Source: Bradyrhizobium sp. NDS-1
GTDB taxonomy: Bacteria > Pseudomonadota > Alphaproteobacteria > Rhizobiales > Xanthobacteraceae
DNA length: 64,000 bases
Assembly (NCBI RefSeq): GCF_032918005.1
Contig: NZ_CP136628.1
Coordinates: 868,001-932,000, forward strand
Reading direction: 5' to 3'
This document shows, in pieces, positions 44,939-54,903 of the stretch. Position 1 is the stretch's first letter. Each line of letters begins with the position of its first letter. The position numbers and the translations under genes were made by a program. The notes under the pieces were generated by a model that saw only the letters and a program-made list of their open reading frames with translations, was not told the DNA's origin and did not search any database.

Positions 44939-44956
44939 GGATCGTCATCGATCTCG

Positions 44957-46861
44957 TCACGCGGTCTTCGCGGGCCACGGTATGACCTGTCCCGACATCA
45001 CCAGCCGGTCACGGCCGCCGTCTTTGGCGGCATAAAGCGCGCGGTCGGCGGCGGCGACCAGCGTGCTGCAGTCCATCGCGGTCTCGGACGGAACAGCCGA
45101 TGCGCCGCCGAGGCTCGCAGTCACCAGCCGGGACGGCGGATTTTGCCCATGCAGCATGGCGAGCTCCTTCAGTGCCAGGCGAATTCCCTCGCCGACCTCG
45201 GCGCAGCCGTCAGGGCCGGTGTTCGGCAACAGGACGGCGAATTCCTCGCCGCCATAACGCGCGGCGAGGTCGGCCGGCCGCCTGGCCTGCGCCGATAGAA
45301 TCCGGCCGAGCGCGCGCAGGCAGGCGTCGCCCGCCAGATGTCCGTAATGGTCGTTGAACTTCTTGAAATGATCGACATCGATCAGCAACAGCGAGAGCTG
45401 CGTGCCGTCGCGCCGGGCCCGCGCCCATTCGTCGGCCAGCCGCTCGTCGAATGCGCGCCGGTTGGCAAGGCCCGTGAGGCCGTCGGTCGTTGCCAGCGAG
45501 GCGAGCCTGTCCTGAAGATCCTTCTGCTCGGTCATGTCGCGCACGACCGCGACGACGCCGTCGATCTCGCCGCTGTCTGACGCCAGCGTCACGTGCAGCG
45601 CCGCCTCGGCCCAGATCTCGCCCTTGTCGCGATGACGCTGGCGATAGACGAACCGAGCCTCCTCGGCTTCGCCGTTCTTCAGCGCGGCGATGGCCTGCTC
45701 GACCCGCTCCATGTCGTCCGCGTGAATGCCGGCGATGGCCGACGTGCCAAGCAGCTCTTCGGCCGACCAGCCGGTGATGCGCGCGCAGGAAGGCGAGACG
45801 TAGAGCAGCCGGTTATCCAGACCGATGCGGGTCACCATGTCGCTGGATTGCTCGGCCAGCAGGCGGAAATTGGCTTCCTTGGCGACGAGGGCCTGTGCCG
45901 TGCGTTGCCGCTGCAGCAACTGACGGACAAGATAGTAGCCGATTACGGCGATCAGCAGCACGAGGCCGAGGACGAAGGTCATGCGCGCGGCTGCCGCGCG
46001 GCGCCAGGGGGCCAGCACGTCGTCCTGCGACTTGCTCGCCAGCACCAGCAGGGGATAGCGGCTGCTGCGCTGGTAATAGCTCAGCCGCTGCACGCCATCG
46101 AGCGGCGACTTGAAATAGTAGACCGCCGCGTCGGGGCGGCTTTCCCAGCCATTGAACAAGGGCGCATTGGACAGGTCGCGTCCGACGAAGGCGCCGCTCT
46201 CGTCGCGGCTGCGCGCCAGCATGATGCCACGGCTGTTGAGCAACGATGCCGAGCCGTTCGGGCCGATGTCGAACCGCTCGTAGAACTTGACGAAATAGCT
46301 GACGTCGATCGTGAGCAGAGCAACGCCGGCGAAGCCGCCGTCGGAATCGTTGATCCGGCGGGACGCGGTGATGATCCATTGGCCTCCGGAGCGGCTCTTG
46401 ACCGGAGGTCCGATCAGCGTGCCCGGTTCCGGCGAGTCGCGATGGCGCCGGAAATAATCACGATCGCTGTTGTTGAGCTTGGAGAAGTCGAGGCGCTCGG
46501 TCGTGGCAAGCCACCGGCCGCTCGCGTCATAGATGAAGATGCCGCGGATGCGGTCCGATGATTTGCGCGTCGGCAGATAGGCCTGGAGCTTTGCGATCGT
46601 GTCCGGCCCGGTTCCGTCGATTTCGAGCCGATGGACCAGTCCAACCAGGAGCGTGTCGGCGAGTTCGAACGTGTCGTCCGCATGCTGGACCAAGGAATGC
46701 GCCACATTGGCGACCTCGACTTCGGCGTTCCTGAGATCAGCCTCGCGCGCTTCCCATTCGCGCCAGGCACTCAAGCCCAGGATGGCGACGCAAATCAAGG
46801 CGACGAACCCCGCCGCCCAGAGCGGAAGAGGCGTCTTGCCGAGTTCGCGGCCCGTGACCAT
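44957..46861 (-). CDS. Membrane-bound diguanylate cyclase with Cache and PAS domains
   Basis: A 634-residue protein that makes the second messenger cyclic di-GMP. There is one membrane helix (about 16-38), a periplasmic double-Cache domain (about 40-290), and a second membrane helix (about 298-320). A cytoplasmic PAS (about 330-450, SSDMVTRIGLDNRLLYVSP) precedes a GGDEF domain in which the motif is GGEEF (YGGEEFAVLLP), so it should be active. No EAL domain. A likely I-site RxxD is at about ARRPADLAARYG, eight residues before the motif, though weakly resolved. I chose the ATG at 46861, with GGAGC before it, over a TTG 19 codons upstream. Confidence 0.92.
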   Translation of the reverse strand: MVTGRELGKTPLPLWAAGFVALICVAILGLSAWREWEAREADLRNAEVEVANVAHSLVQHADDTFELADTLLVGLVHRLEIDGTGPDTIAKLQAYLPTRKSSDRIRGIFIYDASGRWLATTERLDFSKLNNSDRDYFRRHRDSPEPGTLIGPPVKSRSGGQWIITASRRINDSDGGFAGVALLTIDVSYFVKFYERFDIGPNGSASLLNSRGIMLARSRDESGAFVGRDLSNAPLFNGWESRPDAAVYYFKSPLDGVQRLSYYQRSSRYPLLVLASKSQDDVLAPWRRAAAARMTFVLGLVLLIAVIGYYLVRQLLQRQRTAQALVAKEANFRLLAEQSSDMVTRIGLDNRLLYVSPSCARITGWSAEELLGTSAIAGIHADDMERVEQAIAALKNGEAEEARFVYRQRHRDKGEIWAEAALHVTLASDSGEIDGVVAVVRDMTEQKDLQDRLASLATTDGLTGLANRRAFDERLADEWARARRDGTQLSLLLIDVDHFKKFNDHYGHLAGDACLRALGRILSAQARRPADLAARYGGEEFAVLLPNTGPDGCAEVGEGIRLALKELAMLHGQNPPSRLVTASLGGASAVPSETAMDCSTLVAAADRALYAAKDGGRDRLVMSGQVIPWPAKTA

Positions 46862-47037
46862 CAGGCTTGCTCCAAATTGGTGCAAACCTCTCACCTTCAC
46901 CTTAACGGCCTGTTGCAATATTTGCGATGATTGCGCCGGTCCGTAGTGGACCGGAGACGGTCGCGGATATCAGATCCGCTCGCCGGGCGGATGTCACGCC
47001 GCGCCGCGCGCGACGGTTCCGCCCGGCGTCCACCGCG

Positions 47038-47259
47038 TCATCCCTCCAGCGTGAAGCCGACGCGCAGCGTCACCTGGTAATGACCGACGGTGCCGTTCTC
47101 GATGTGGCCGCGCGTCTGCACCACCTCGAACCATTTCATCTCGCGAACGGTCTTGGCAGCGCGGCTGATCGCATTCTTGATCGCGTCCTCGATCGAGGTT
47201 TCCGACGATCCGACGAGATCCAGGATCTTGTAGACGTGATCACTCTCGGTTGCGGGCAT
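47038..47259 (-). CDS. Dodecin family flavin-binding protein
   Basis: A 73-residue dodecin. The characteristic sequence [20 protein letters not shown], then [20 protein letters not shown] matches the family: the Trp that stacks on flavin is in MKWFEVVQ and the Gln in [11 protein letters not shown] is conserved. The protein self-assembles into a dodecamer storing FMN/FAD or riboflavin. It lies upstream of the diguanylate cyclase on the same strand, 176 bp apart, with no evidence of functional linkage. Confidence 0.95.
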   Translation of the reverse strand: MPATESDHVYKILDLVGSSETSIEDAIKNAISRAAKTVREMKWFEVVQTRGHIENGTVGHYQVTLRVGFTLEG

Positions 47260-47433
47260 GAGTGTTTTCCTGTTTCATTGGGTGGCCGACGAACGCGTTT
47301 GGTGAACGTGCATGCCGGTGCGCATGGCGTCGAGTCTGAACGGGCACGGGCGCTTCGAGTTCCCAGCGTCGTGATGGCCCCGCATGCGCCAGCCGAGGTG
47401 GAGCCGGCCGTGCTTGCCTGCTAAGCGCTAGTC

Positions 47434-48315
47434 ATGGATCCCGCGCGACGCGACAGGACGATCGGCGCTCTCTGCCTCTGCGTGACGGCCTTCGGCTGGG
47501 CGTTGAACTGGCCGCTGATGAAGCTGCTGCTCCAGCAATGGCCGCCTCTGTTCGCGCGTGGACTTGCGGGCGTTTGCGCCTCGCTCATTCTCGGCGCTCT
47601 GGTGCTGAGCCGGAAGGAGTCGTTTGCCGTTCCGCGCGAGGCCATCCCGCGGCTGGTGTTTGCGACCCTCACCAACGTGGTCGCCTGGATGGGGCTCGGC
47701 ACGGTCGCGATGAAATATGTGACGGTGAGCGAGGGCGCTCTGCTCGCCTACACCATGCCGATCTGGGCGATGCTGTTCGCCTGGCCGGTGCTGCACACGC
47801 GGCCGGCCCTGCGGGATATCCTCGGGCTGGTCCTCGGCGTTGCCGGCGTCACGCTGCTCTTGAGCGGAAACGGCTTTGCGTTCACCGCCGACAAGCTGCT
47901 GGGTATCGTGCTCGCGCTGCTCTGCGCCATCCTGTTCGCGCTCGGCAACGTGCTCAACCGCAAGCCGCTGCCGATGCCGCCGCTGGTCGTCGTCGCCTGG
48001 CAGGTCGGGCTCGGTTGCGCCACGATGCTGGTCCTCGGTGTGCTGTTCGAGGGTCCCGACGTCACTGCGATCACCCCGGTGGGGCTCGGCTGCTTCGTCT
48101 ACATGACATTGGTGCCGATGGGCGTCTGCTACGTCACCTGGTTCGAGACGCTGCGCCGCCTGCCACCGACGACGGCCTCGACCGGCATGCTGATCGTGCC
48201 GGTGATCGGCGTGGTCTCCGCCGCCCTCATTCTGGGCGAGCCGCTGGGCTATCGCGAATGGACGGCAATGGCGCTCACGCTCGGCGGCGTGACGCTGGCG
48301 TTGCAGCGGGGATAA
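47434..48315 (+). CDS. DMT family (EamA) transporter
   Basis: A 293-residue inner-membrane protein with ten helices in two EamA repeats. The first repeat has RDRTIGALCLCVTAFGWALN at the start and LGLGTVAMKYVTVSEGALLAYT-type features; the second ends LGEPLGYREWTAMALTLGG, the signature of drug/metabolite exporters. Substrates may be amino acids or metabolites. It is divergent from dodecin (174 bp apart) and convergent with the HNH gene. Confidence 0.92.
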   Translation: MDPARRDRTIGALCLCVTAFGWALNWPLMKLLLQQWPPLFARGLAGVCASLILGALVLSRKESFAVPREAIPRLVFATLTNVVAWMGLGTVAMKYVTVSEGALLAYTMPIWAMLFAWPVLHTRPALRDILGLVLGVAGVTLLLSGNGFAFTADKLLGIVLALLCAILFALGNVLNRKPLPMPPLVVVAWQVGLGCATMLVLGVLFEGPDVTAITPVGLGCFVYMTLVPMGVCYVTWFETLRRLPPTTASTGMLIVPVIGVVSAALILGEPLGYREWTAMALTLGGVTLALQRG

Positions 48316-48334
48316 CCCGTTCGCAGGCTCTCCG

Positions 48335-48892
48335 CTACGGATCCAGCTCTGTATCCCAGTACAGATAGTCCAGCCAGCTGTCGTGCAGGTAGTTCGGCGG
48401 GAACAGGCGGCCGTTGCGGTGGAGCTGGTGCACGGTCGGCGCGAACGCGCTCTGCCGCGGAAACATCCTGGCCTGAGCCGGCGTCAGATTGCCCTTGCGC
48501 AAGTTACACGGCGAGCACGCCGCGACCACGTTCTCCCAAGTGGTCTGACCGCCTTTGCTGCGCGGGATGATGTGGTCGAAGGTCAGGTCTTCGGGCGAGC
48601 CGCAATATTGGCAGGCGAAACGGTCGCGCAGAAAGACGTTGAATCGGGTGAAGGCGGGGTGGGTGGTCGGTTTGACGAAGGATTTGAGCGAGACGACGCT
48701 CGGCAGCTGCATTTGCAGGGTCGGACTGTGGACCGCCTGATCGTAGTGAGCGACGATGTTGACGCGGTCGAGGAACACCGCCTTGATCGCGTCTTGCCAC
48801 GACCAAAGAGACAGCGGGTAGTAACTCAGCGGCCGGAAGTCCGCATTCAGCACCAACACCGGCCAACTGCCTTGCGAGACATGTGCGTTCAA
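48335..48892 (-). CDS. HNH endonuclease
   Basis: A 185-residue protein. The HNH domain is complete: CQYCGSPEDLTFDHIIPRSK, then GGQTTWENVVAACSPCNLRK, with two CxxC zinc pairs and the His-Asn-His core. The N-terminal 85 residues are a conserved extension (VLVLNADFRPLSYYPLSLWS). This is the common bacterial McrA-type nuclease with no known phage or restriction context here. The TTG start is favoured by GGGAG 6 bases upstream and the family start (MNVHVSQGSW-like). A dyad at 48929-48951 lies upstream. Confidence 0.93.
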   Translation of the reverse strand: MNAHVSQGSWPVLVLNADFRPLSYYPLSLWSWQDAIKAVFLDRVNIVAHYDQAVHSPTLQMQLPSVVSLKSFVKPTTHPAFTRFNVFLRDRFACQYCGSPEDLTFDHIIPRSKGGQTTWENVVAACSPCNLRKGNLTPAQARMFPRQSAFAPTVHQLHRNGRLFPPNYLHDSWLDYLYWDTELDP

Positions 48893-48916
48893 GTAACGCT
48901 CCCGGCCTCCAATGTA

Positions 48917-48956
48917 CGCTGCGAAGCAGCATGTACTGACATACTACATGCAGCGT
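48917..48956. promoter_or_regulatory. Dyad upstream of the HNH endonuclease gene
   Basis: Nested inverted repeats: ACGCTGC/GCAGCGT outside and GCATGTA/TACATGC (48929-48935 and 48945-48951) inside. It could be an operator for the HNH gene or form an RNA hairpin. Confidence 0.5.
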
Positions 48957-49102
48957 GACGGGATTGTGAAGCCCGTTGAGCGACTTATTCAGGCCGAAGC
49001 AATACGGCGGCGAGGTGGCAGGAGCGCTCAAAAAGCCGCGATCTCAAGGGGCAGCCTGGCTGGTCCGGGACCGCTTGTCCCTGTACGGCGTGATTTGCCG
49101 CG

Positions 49103-50080
49103 CTACTCCCGTACCCGCTCCAGCTTCTGCAAGCACCGCGTTGCGCGCACGGCGGCCGGCATCTCCTCGTCCGGAAAGCTCGTCTTCCAGTCGGTGACGC
49201 CGACCTCGCCGACATAGATGTCGCCTTTCGAATCCAGCGCGATGCCGTGGGGCGCCAGGAATTTTCCGCTGGCAACGCCCGGGCCCTCCTCGCCGCCGAG
49301 CCGCGCGATGCGCTTGCCCTTGGCGTCAACGATCGACAGCCGCGGGCCGAGATTGGGCACCTTGCGGTTGACGGCCAGGCCGGGCCCGAGCTCGCCGATC
49401 ACGAAGATCGGACTGTTAGCCCCGCCGCTGCAGCACAGCGCACAGGGTCGGTGAAGATTGTTCCACTGCGTCTCGTATTTGCCCTCGCCGTTGAACACCT
49501 GTACGCGATGGTTCTCGCGGTCGGCGACGTAGACCCAGCCGTCGGCATCGGTGGCGATGTTGTGCACGATGTTGAACTGGCCGGGATCGGTCCCCGGCTC
49601 GCCCCAGCTCTTGAGCAGCTTGCCGTCGGGGGTGAACTTGTGCACGCGCGCATTGCCATAGCCGTCGGAGACATAGATCTCGCCCTTCGGCGACAGCGCG
49701 GTGTGGGTGCAACGGTGGAACGGCTCGCCGCTCATGAACGGCGACGGCTTTGCGGGGATGCCGATCGTCAGCAGCACCTTGCCGTCGGTGGTACATTTGC
49801 GCACGGTGTGGTCGCCATCGTCGGTGCAGTAGAGATTGTCGTCGGCATCGATGTGCAGGCCGTGCGCGCGCGAGAACAGCCCCTCGCCGAAGCTGCGCAG
49901 GAAATTGCCGTCACGGTCGAGCACCACCATCGGATGGGCGCCGCGGTTGAAGACGTAGATCCGGTCGCGGCTGTCAACGGCGACGGAGGCGACATCGGTG
50001 AGCTGCCAGCCGTCCGGCAGCTTGGCGAAATTTTCGACGACGCGGTAGCGGTGCTCGCCGGTGCCGAGAATGGCTGGCAT
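49103..50080 (-). CDS. NHL/six-bladed beta-propeller protein
   Basis: A 325-residue protein built of NHL-type repeats, each with a blade like DxxDNLYCTDDGDHTVRKCTTDG. Six such units are visible (about 25-70, 70-110, 110-160, 165-210, 215-270, 275-310). It resembles the peptidyl-alpha-hydroxyglycine alpha-amidating lyase family. Three cysteines (PCALCCSGG) form a loop. There is no signal peptide. It is the last gene of the minus-strand cluster and could be a lactonase-like or scaffold enzyme. Confidence 0.85.
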   Translation of the reverse strand: MPAILGTGEHRYRVVENFAKLPDGWQLTDVASVAVDSRDRIYVFNRGAHPMVVLDRDGNFLRSFGEGLFSRAHGLHIDADDNLYCTDDGDHTVRKCTTDGKVLLTIGIPAKPSPFMSGEPFHRCTHTALSPKGEIYVSDGYGNARVHKFTPDGKLLKSWGEPGTDPGQFNIVHNIATDADGWVYVADRENHRVQVFNGEGKYETQWNNLHRPCALCCSGGANSPIFVIGELGPGLAVNRKVPNLGPRLSIVDAKGKRIARLGGEEGPGVASGKFLAPHGIALDSKGDIYVGEVGVTDWKTSFPDEEMPAAVRATRCLQKLERVRE

Positions 50081-50108
50081 GATTTCTTCCTCCTGTCATT
50101 CCGGCTCC

Positions 50109-50213
50109 TGTCATTCCGGGGCGCGCGTAGCGCGAGCCCGCAATCCATCTATCCGCGCAATAGGCGGCGCAATGGATTCCGGGCTCGCGACTTCGTCGCG
50201 CCCCGGAATGACG
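50109..50213. repeat. Dispersed palindromic element, copy B
   Basis: About 105 bp bounded by TCATTCCGGGGCG and CGCCCCGGAATGACG, with inner arms GCGAGCCCG and CGGGCTCGC. It separates the propeller gene from the monooxygenase gene. Confidence 0.8.
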
Positions 50214-50219
50214 GCTGGC

Positions 50220-51989
50220 CTAAGCCGTACTCACCTCACGCCCCCATATCCCTTCCTCGATCGCCTTGATCTGGAGTGCGAGGTATTTCGAGTTGATGCG
50301 GCATTGCGCGAGGCTGCCGGCGATGAACCACAGGCCGGGCTGCTTCGTGCGCGCATACATGTTGCGCAGCTCAAAACCGTCGCCGAAGCCCCAGATCGGG
50401 CCGACGCGGTCGGCGACGGCATCGCCGAACAGCTTTCGCACCAGATATTCCTGCGGCTTGTAGCCGGTGGAGAGCACGATCAGGTCGGCGGCGATGGTGG
50501 TGCCGTTCTTCATCCGCGCGCCTTCCCCGACGAAGCCCTCGATGTCGGAAAACTGCCTGAGCCCGATCTTGCCCTCGACGATCAAATTGGAGCAGCCAAC
50601 GTTGAAATAATAGCCGCCGCCGCGGGTGAGGTATTTGAATTGCCAGCCCGTCCCGCCCTCGCCGAAGTCGAGCTTGAAGCCGACGCGTGAGAGGCCGTCG
50701 AGCAGCTCCTTGTCGAGCTCCTTGGATTGCTCGGTCAGCATCACATGGGTTTTCTTCGCCAGCGGTGTCGGCATCGAGGCCGCGATCAGATCATTGTCCT
50801 CGAGCGTGCCTTCATTGTAGGTGGCGTAAGCAAGCTGTGCCGACGGCTCGATATTTGTGACCAGCGTCGGCGAGCGCTGCACCAACGTCACCTCGGCGCC
50901 ACTGGAATAAAGATCCTGCGCGATGTCGTGGCCGCTGTTGCCGGTGCCGATGACGATCGCGCGCTTGCCGGTCCAGTTCTCGCCGTCCTCGTAGCGGCTG
51001 GAATGCAGCAACGTGCCCTTGAAATTGCCGAGCGTCGGAATGTCGGGTATGTTGGCGATGCCGCTGACGCCGGTCGCCATGACGACATGGCGGGGATGCA
51101 TGGTCCGCATGCTGCCGTCGGCGCGCCGCAGTGTGACCGTCCAGCATGCCTTGGCCTCGTCATAGGCGCCGCCTTCGAACTCGGTCCCGGTCCAGAAGTT
51201 CAGCTCCATGGCATCGACGTAAGACTCGAACCAGTTGGCGAGCTTGTCCTTGGGGATATAGGTCGGCCAGTTCGGCGGAAACGGCATGTAGGGGAGGTGA
51301 TTGACCTGCACTTGGTTGTGCAGGGTCAGTGCGTGATAGCGGTTGCGCCAATTGTCGCCGATCCTCGACTCGCGATCGACGATCAGCGCGTCGACCTGCA
51401 ACTGCTTCAGCCGCGCGGCGATCGCGAGTCCGGCCTGGCCGCCGCCGACCACCAGCACGGCAGGATCTCGTTTCGCATAATCTCGTGAGGCGTTGCGCAG
51501 ATCGAGCCAGTTCGGCCCGCGGAAATCGCGCGAATAGGCCTGACCGCGCGAGATGCCGAGCTGCTCCTCGAATCCCTTGAGCTCGTCGAGTGCCGTCAGC
51601 AGCGTCCACGCTTTCAGGCGGTCGCCATCGGTGCTGTCAGGAATGAGCCGGACGATGCCGCTGCCGCGCCCGATCGCGCTCTCGAAACTGAAGATCGCTT
51701 CGATGGCGCTGGTGCCGGCGCGCGTTACCCAGCGCGGTGGCGCGCGGTTAGGGGCGATCCTGAAACTGGTCGGGCTCGCCTTGGGCACGAGCCTGCTCAG
51801 CTCCTGCGTGATCGTATCGCGGCCTGCGATTGTCTGCAGGTTCCAGCTCAGCGCCAGTACATCCCGCCAAAAACTGTCCGCCACGAACAGCTGCTGGAGG
51901 GCTTCGCGATCGGGCTCGTTCAGCGTGCGCTCGAAAGCGTCGAGCCAGGCTTGCGCGGCGACGGAAATATCCTTCGTCCTGTCCAGCAT
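50220..51989 (-). CDS. Flavin-dependent monooxygenase with N-terminal NTF2-like domain
   Basis: A 589-residue NAD(P)H- and FAD-dependent monooxygenase of the FMO/Baeyer-Villiger group. Residues 1 to about 150 look like an NTF2/SnoaL-like domain (AWLDAFERTLNEPDREALQ, LFVADSFWRDVLAL). The FAD site is VVGGGQAGLAI (182-190). The NADPH site is VIGTGNSGHDIA (348-355). The FxGxxxHxxxY motif (FKGTLLHSSRY) is at about 323. Such fused enzymes oxidise ketones or heteroatoms. The gene is in a run with an acyl-CoA ligase, a binding protein and a nitronate-monooxygenase-like enzyme. Confidence 0.92.
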   Translation of the reverse strand: MLDRTKDISVAAQAWLDAFERTLNEPDREALQQLFVADSFWRDVLALSWNLQTIAGRDTITQELSRLVPKASPTSFRIAPNRAPPRWVTRAGTSAIEAIFSFESAIGRGSGIVRLIPDSTDGDRLKAWTLLTALDELKGFEEQLGISRGQAYSRDFRGPNWLDLRNASRDYAKRDPAVLVVGGGQAGLAIAARLKQLQVDALIVDRESRIGDNWRNRYHALTLHNQVQVNHLPYMPFPPNWPTYIPKDKLANWFESYVDAMELNFWTGTEFEGGAYDEAKACWTVTLRRADGSMRTMHPRHVVMATGVSGIANIPDIPTLGNFKGTLLHSSRYEDGENWTGKRAIVIGTGNSGHDIAQDLYSSGAEVTLVQRSPTLVTNIEPSAQLAYATYNEGTLEDNDLIAASMPTPLAKKTHVMLTEQSKELDKELLDGLSRVGFKLDFGEGGTGWQFKYLTRGGGYYFNVGCSNLIVEGKIGLRQFSDIEGFVGEGARMKNGTTIAADLIVLSTGYKPQEYLVRKLFGDAVADRVGPIWGFGDGFELRNMYARTKQPGLWFIAGSLAQCRINSKYLALQIKAIEEGIWGREVSTA

Positions 51990-52118
51990 GCGACCTCTTG
52001 GCCGTCTTCGCGGCGTTTCCTCTGGTCGAAGCTATACGGTTTCGCAGGCCGCCAAAAGCACATCACCCGAGCAATGCCGGCATATGGCCCTGCTCGGACG
52101 GAATATTGCGTCCGGCGG

Positions 52119-53648
52119 CTAAAGCCCGCCCGCCCTCCGGTCCGCCCAGTAGGGATCGCGCAGCTTGCGCTTGAAGATCTTCCCGGTCGCCTCGCGGGGC
52201 AGCGTATCCAGGAACTGGATCTCCTTCGGCACCTTGAAGTTGGCCAGTCGCTCGCGCAGAAAGGCCTGCACTAACGTGGAAGAGAGCCGCGTGTCCGTCT
52301 CCGGCTCGATGCAGGCGCACAGGCGCTCGCCATACTCGGCGTCGGGAATGCCGAACACGGCACAATCGCGCACGCCGGGCATGGCGATCAGCGCGTTCTC
52401 GATCTCGGCGGGATAGATGTTGACTCCGCCTGAGATCACCATGTCGCGCTTGCGGTCGCACAGGAACAGATAGCCCTCGTCGTCGAGATAGCCGACGTCG
52501 CCGACGCTGACGAGGCCGTCGCGCCCCGCCTCGGCGCGCGCCTGCGCCTTGCCGTGATAGTCGAAATCGGGCACCGCCGTCTGGCGCATGTAGATCTCGC
52601 CGACCTCGTTCGCGCCGCAGAGGCTGCCGTCGTCTCGGAAGATCCTGACGATGCCACCGTCGATGGCGCGCCCCACCGTGCCGGGCTTCTTCAGGGCCTC
52701 CTCGGCCGAATGCCAGACCGGGATGCCGGTCTCGGTCGAGCCGAAATATTCATTGATGACTGGTCCCCACCACTGGATCATGGCCCGCTTGACTTCGGGC
52801 GGGCAGGGCGCGGCGCCGTGCACGACGAACCGCAGCGAGGAGAGATCGTGGCGCCGCCGGACTGCGTCGGGCAGGCGGAGCAGACGAACGAACATGGTGG
52901 GCACCATGTGGATGTGCGTCACGCGGTGGCGTTCGATCAGCGCCAAGAGCTCCTCGGCATCGAATCGCGGCTGCAGGACGATCGTGCAGCCGTTGCGGAA
53001 CGCCATCATGCCGTAGGAATGCGGCGCCGAATGATACATCGGTCCGTTGATCAGCACGACCTGGTCCTCGCGCGGCTTGATGCCGTAGGCAATCGCGCCG
53101 ACGCGTTCGGAAGCGGCGGCCTGCTCGGGTTGCATCGGCATGCGCCGCACGCCCTTCGGCATGCCCGTGGTCCCCGAGGTGTAGATCATCGCCGCCGCGC
53201 GGCGCGGCGGCTCCTGGGTTTCCGGATGACCGTCGCGCCAGCGGTCCCAATCCGTCAATCCAGCCGGGACCTCGGTTAGATCAGGGGGTATTGCGAAGGT
53301 CGCCGCAAGCTCGGGCGGTGTCGCGACGACGAGCAGGCGGACATCCGCCGGCACGCCGTCACGGATCTGCGGCAACAGATCGGCATGGCAGACCAGGATC
53401 TTGGCGCCGCTGTCGGCGAGAACGTAGCGGACCTCCTCGGCCTTGAGATGCCAGTTGATCGGCACCACAGGGCTGCCCAATGCGGCCGAGGCCGCGACCA
53501 CCTCGAACAGGGCGAAATCGTTGCGCAGCATCATGGCAACGGGCGCGCCTTCGCCAAGGCCGAGGCCGCGAAGCCCGCTCGCCGCGCGTTTGATGCGCGC
53601 CTGGATCGCGTCATAGCCGATCAGGCGTTCGCCGCTGATGATCATCAT
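52119..53648 (-). CDS. Acyl-CoA synthetase (AMP-forming)
   Basis: A 509-residue ANL-superfamily ligase. The P-loop region AAAMIYTSGTTGMPKGVRRM is near residue 155. Later motifs are NEYFGSTETG, the Asp of VGDVGYLDDEGYLFLCDRKRD and the final PREATGKIFKR with the catalytic Lys. It activates a carboxylic acid to acyl-CoA through acyl-AMP. Substrate unknown. It is likely cotranscribed with the monooxygenase gene downstream and the binding-protein gene 20 bp upstream. Confidence 0.93.
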   Translation of the reverse strand: MMIISGERLIGYDAIQARIKRAASGLRGLGLGEGAPVAMMLRNDFALFEVVAASAALGSPVVPINWHLKAEEVRYVLADSGAKILVCHADLLPQIRDGVPADVRLLVVATPPELAATFAIPPDLTEVPAGLTDWDRWRDGHPETQEPPRRAAAMIYTSGTTGMPKGVRRMPMQPEQAAASERVGAIAYGIKPREDQVVLINGPMYHSAPHSYGMMAFRNGCTIVLQPRFDAEELLALIERHRVTHIHMVPTMFVRLLRLPDAVRRRHDLSSLRFVVHGAAPCPPEVKRAMIQWWGPVINEYFGSTETGIPVWHSAEEALKKPGTVGRAIDGGIVRIFRDDGSLCGANEVGEIYMRQTAVPDFDYHGKAQARAEAGRDGLVSVGDVGYLDDEGYLFLCDRKRDMVISGGVNIYPAEIENALIAMPGVRDCAVFGIPDAEYGERLCACIEPETDTRLSSTLVQAFLRERLANFKVPKEIQFLDTLPREATGKIFKRKLRDPYWADRRAGGL

Positions 53649-53668
53649 CTGTCCTTATTCCGCTAGCC

Positions 53669-54853
53669 TCAGCGATCATCCAGCACGTCGCCGAATCCCA
53701 CCCAGCTCTTCCCGTTGAAGCGCCGGAGCTGAAGCTGCTGGAACGGCAGATAGTCGTCGGGGCCGGTGCTCACACTCATGCCCGGCAGCAGCAGCGGCAA
53801 CTTCACCTCCTTCAGAGAAGCGGCCTGGCGCATGATGTTGTCGCGGCTCACATCGTCCTTGCACCCCTTCAGCACGGTCATCAGCAGCGTCGCATAGTGA
53901 TAGCCGGCGCCGTAGTTGGAATTCGAGAGGTCCGCATTCGGCATGTACTGCTTCATGAAGGCGAAATACTCCTTCACGCCGGGATCGTCGGCCCATTGCG
54001 GATCCATCGTGTCCTTCTGGTTGCTCGACGAGATCAGGCCGACGGCGTTGTCGAGGCCGGCAGGCTCCAGGAACGAGATCGACGAGGCCGAGGTCGGCAC
54101 GAAGAACAGCTCGGGCTTCCAGCCGATCTCGGCTACGCCCTTGATCATCTGCGAGGTGAACTTGCCGAGCACGACGCCGAACAGCACATCGGCGCCTGAG
54201 GCCTTCAGGGTCGAGAGCTGCGAGCTGATCGTCGGGGCGCTGGTCTCGTAGGTCTGCTCCGCGACGATCATGCTAGCTGCCTTGTCGCCCAGCGCGCGCT
54301 TGAAGCCTGCGACATAGTCACGGCCGAAATCGTCGTTCTGGGACAGGATGGCGATCTTGGCGCCGGGCTTGGCCCGCAGCACGTGCTTGGCATAGACCAC
54401 ACCCTCGGATTCGTAGGCGGCCATGCCGGGCATGGTCCACGGATATTTCTGCGGATCGGCCCATTTCGTCGCGCCGGAGAGCACGAACAGCTGCGGTACC
54501 TTTTTGCTGTTGAGGTAGCGCTGCACGGCGCTGTTGGTGGCGGTGCCGAGCGAGCCGAACATCATCAGCACCTCGTCCTGCTCCACCAGCTTGCGGGTCT
54601 GCTCGACCGTCTTCGGCGGCGAATAGGCATCATCCAGCGTGATGAACTTGACCTTGCGGCCGTTGATGCCGCCTTCGGCGTTGATCTTCTCGAAGAAGGC
54701 TTCCTGCGTCCGTCCGATCGCGCCGAAACCGGAGGCCGGGCCGCTATAGGGCAGCGTCTGTCCGATGCGGATCTCCCCCGTGCCTTCGGCACGGGCGCTG
54801 CCGCCGGCGAGCGTCAGCAACGACAGGCCGATCAGTGCGGCTGCCAGCTTCAT
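53669..54853 (-). CDS. Branched-chain amino-acid-type ABC substrate-binding protein
   Basis: A 394-residue periplasmic binding protein (Peripla_BP_6 family, LivJ-like). The signal peptide is MKLAAALIGLSLLTLAGGSA, cut after ARA. The core has IRIGQTLPYSGPASGFGAIG and VKFITLDDAYSPPKTVEQTRK. No matching permease or ATPase genes are in the window, so it probably works with a transporter elsewhere. Binding proteins of this type in aromatic- or fatty-acid-degrading clusters often sense or carry aromatic acids. Confidence 0.93.
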   Translation of the reverse strand: MKLAAALIGLSLLTLAGGSARAEGTGEIRIGQTLPYSGPASGFGAIGRTQEAFFEKINAEGGINGRKVKFITLDDAYSPPKTVEQTRKLVEQDEVLMMFGSLGTATNSAVQRYLNSKKVPQLFVLSGATKWADPQKYPWTMPGMAAYESEGVVYAKHVLRAKPGAKIAILSQNDDFGRDYVAGFKRALGDKAASMIVAEQTYETSAPTISSQLSTLKASGADVLFGVVLGKFTSQMIKGVAEIGWKPELFFVPTSASSISFLEPAGLDNAVGLISSSNQKDTMDPQWADDPGVKEYFAFMKQYMPNADLSNSNYGAGYHYATLLMTVLKGCKDDVSRDNIMRQAASLKEVKLPLLLPGMSVSTGPDDYLPFQQLQLRRFNGKSWVGFGDVLDDR

Positions 54854-54903
54854 GGTGTCCTCCCGTTTTTCTTGTCAGTCCAATTTCCTTGTTCGAACAA
54901 GCC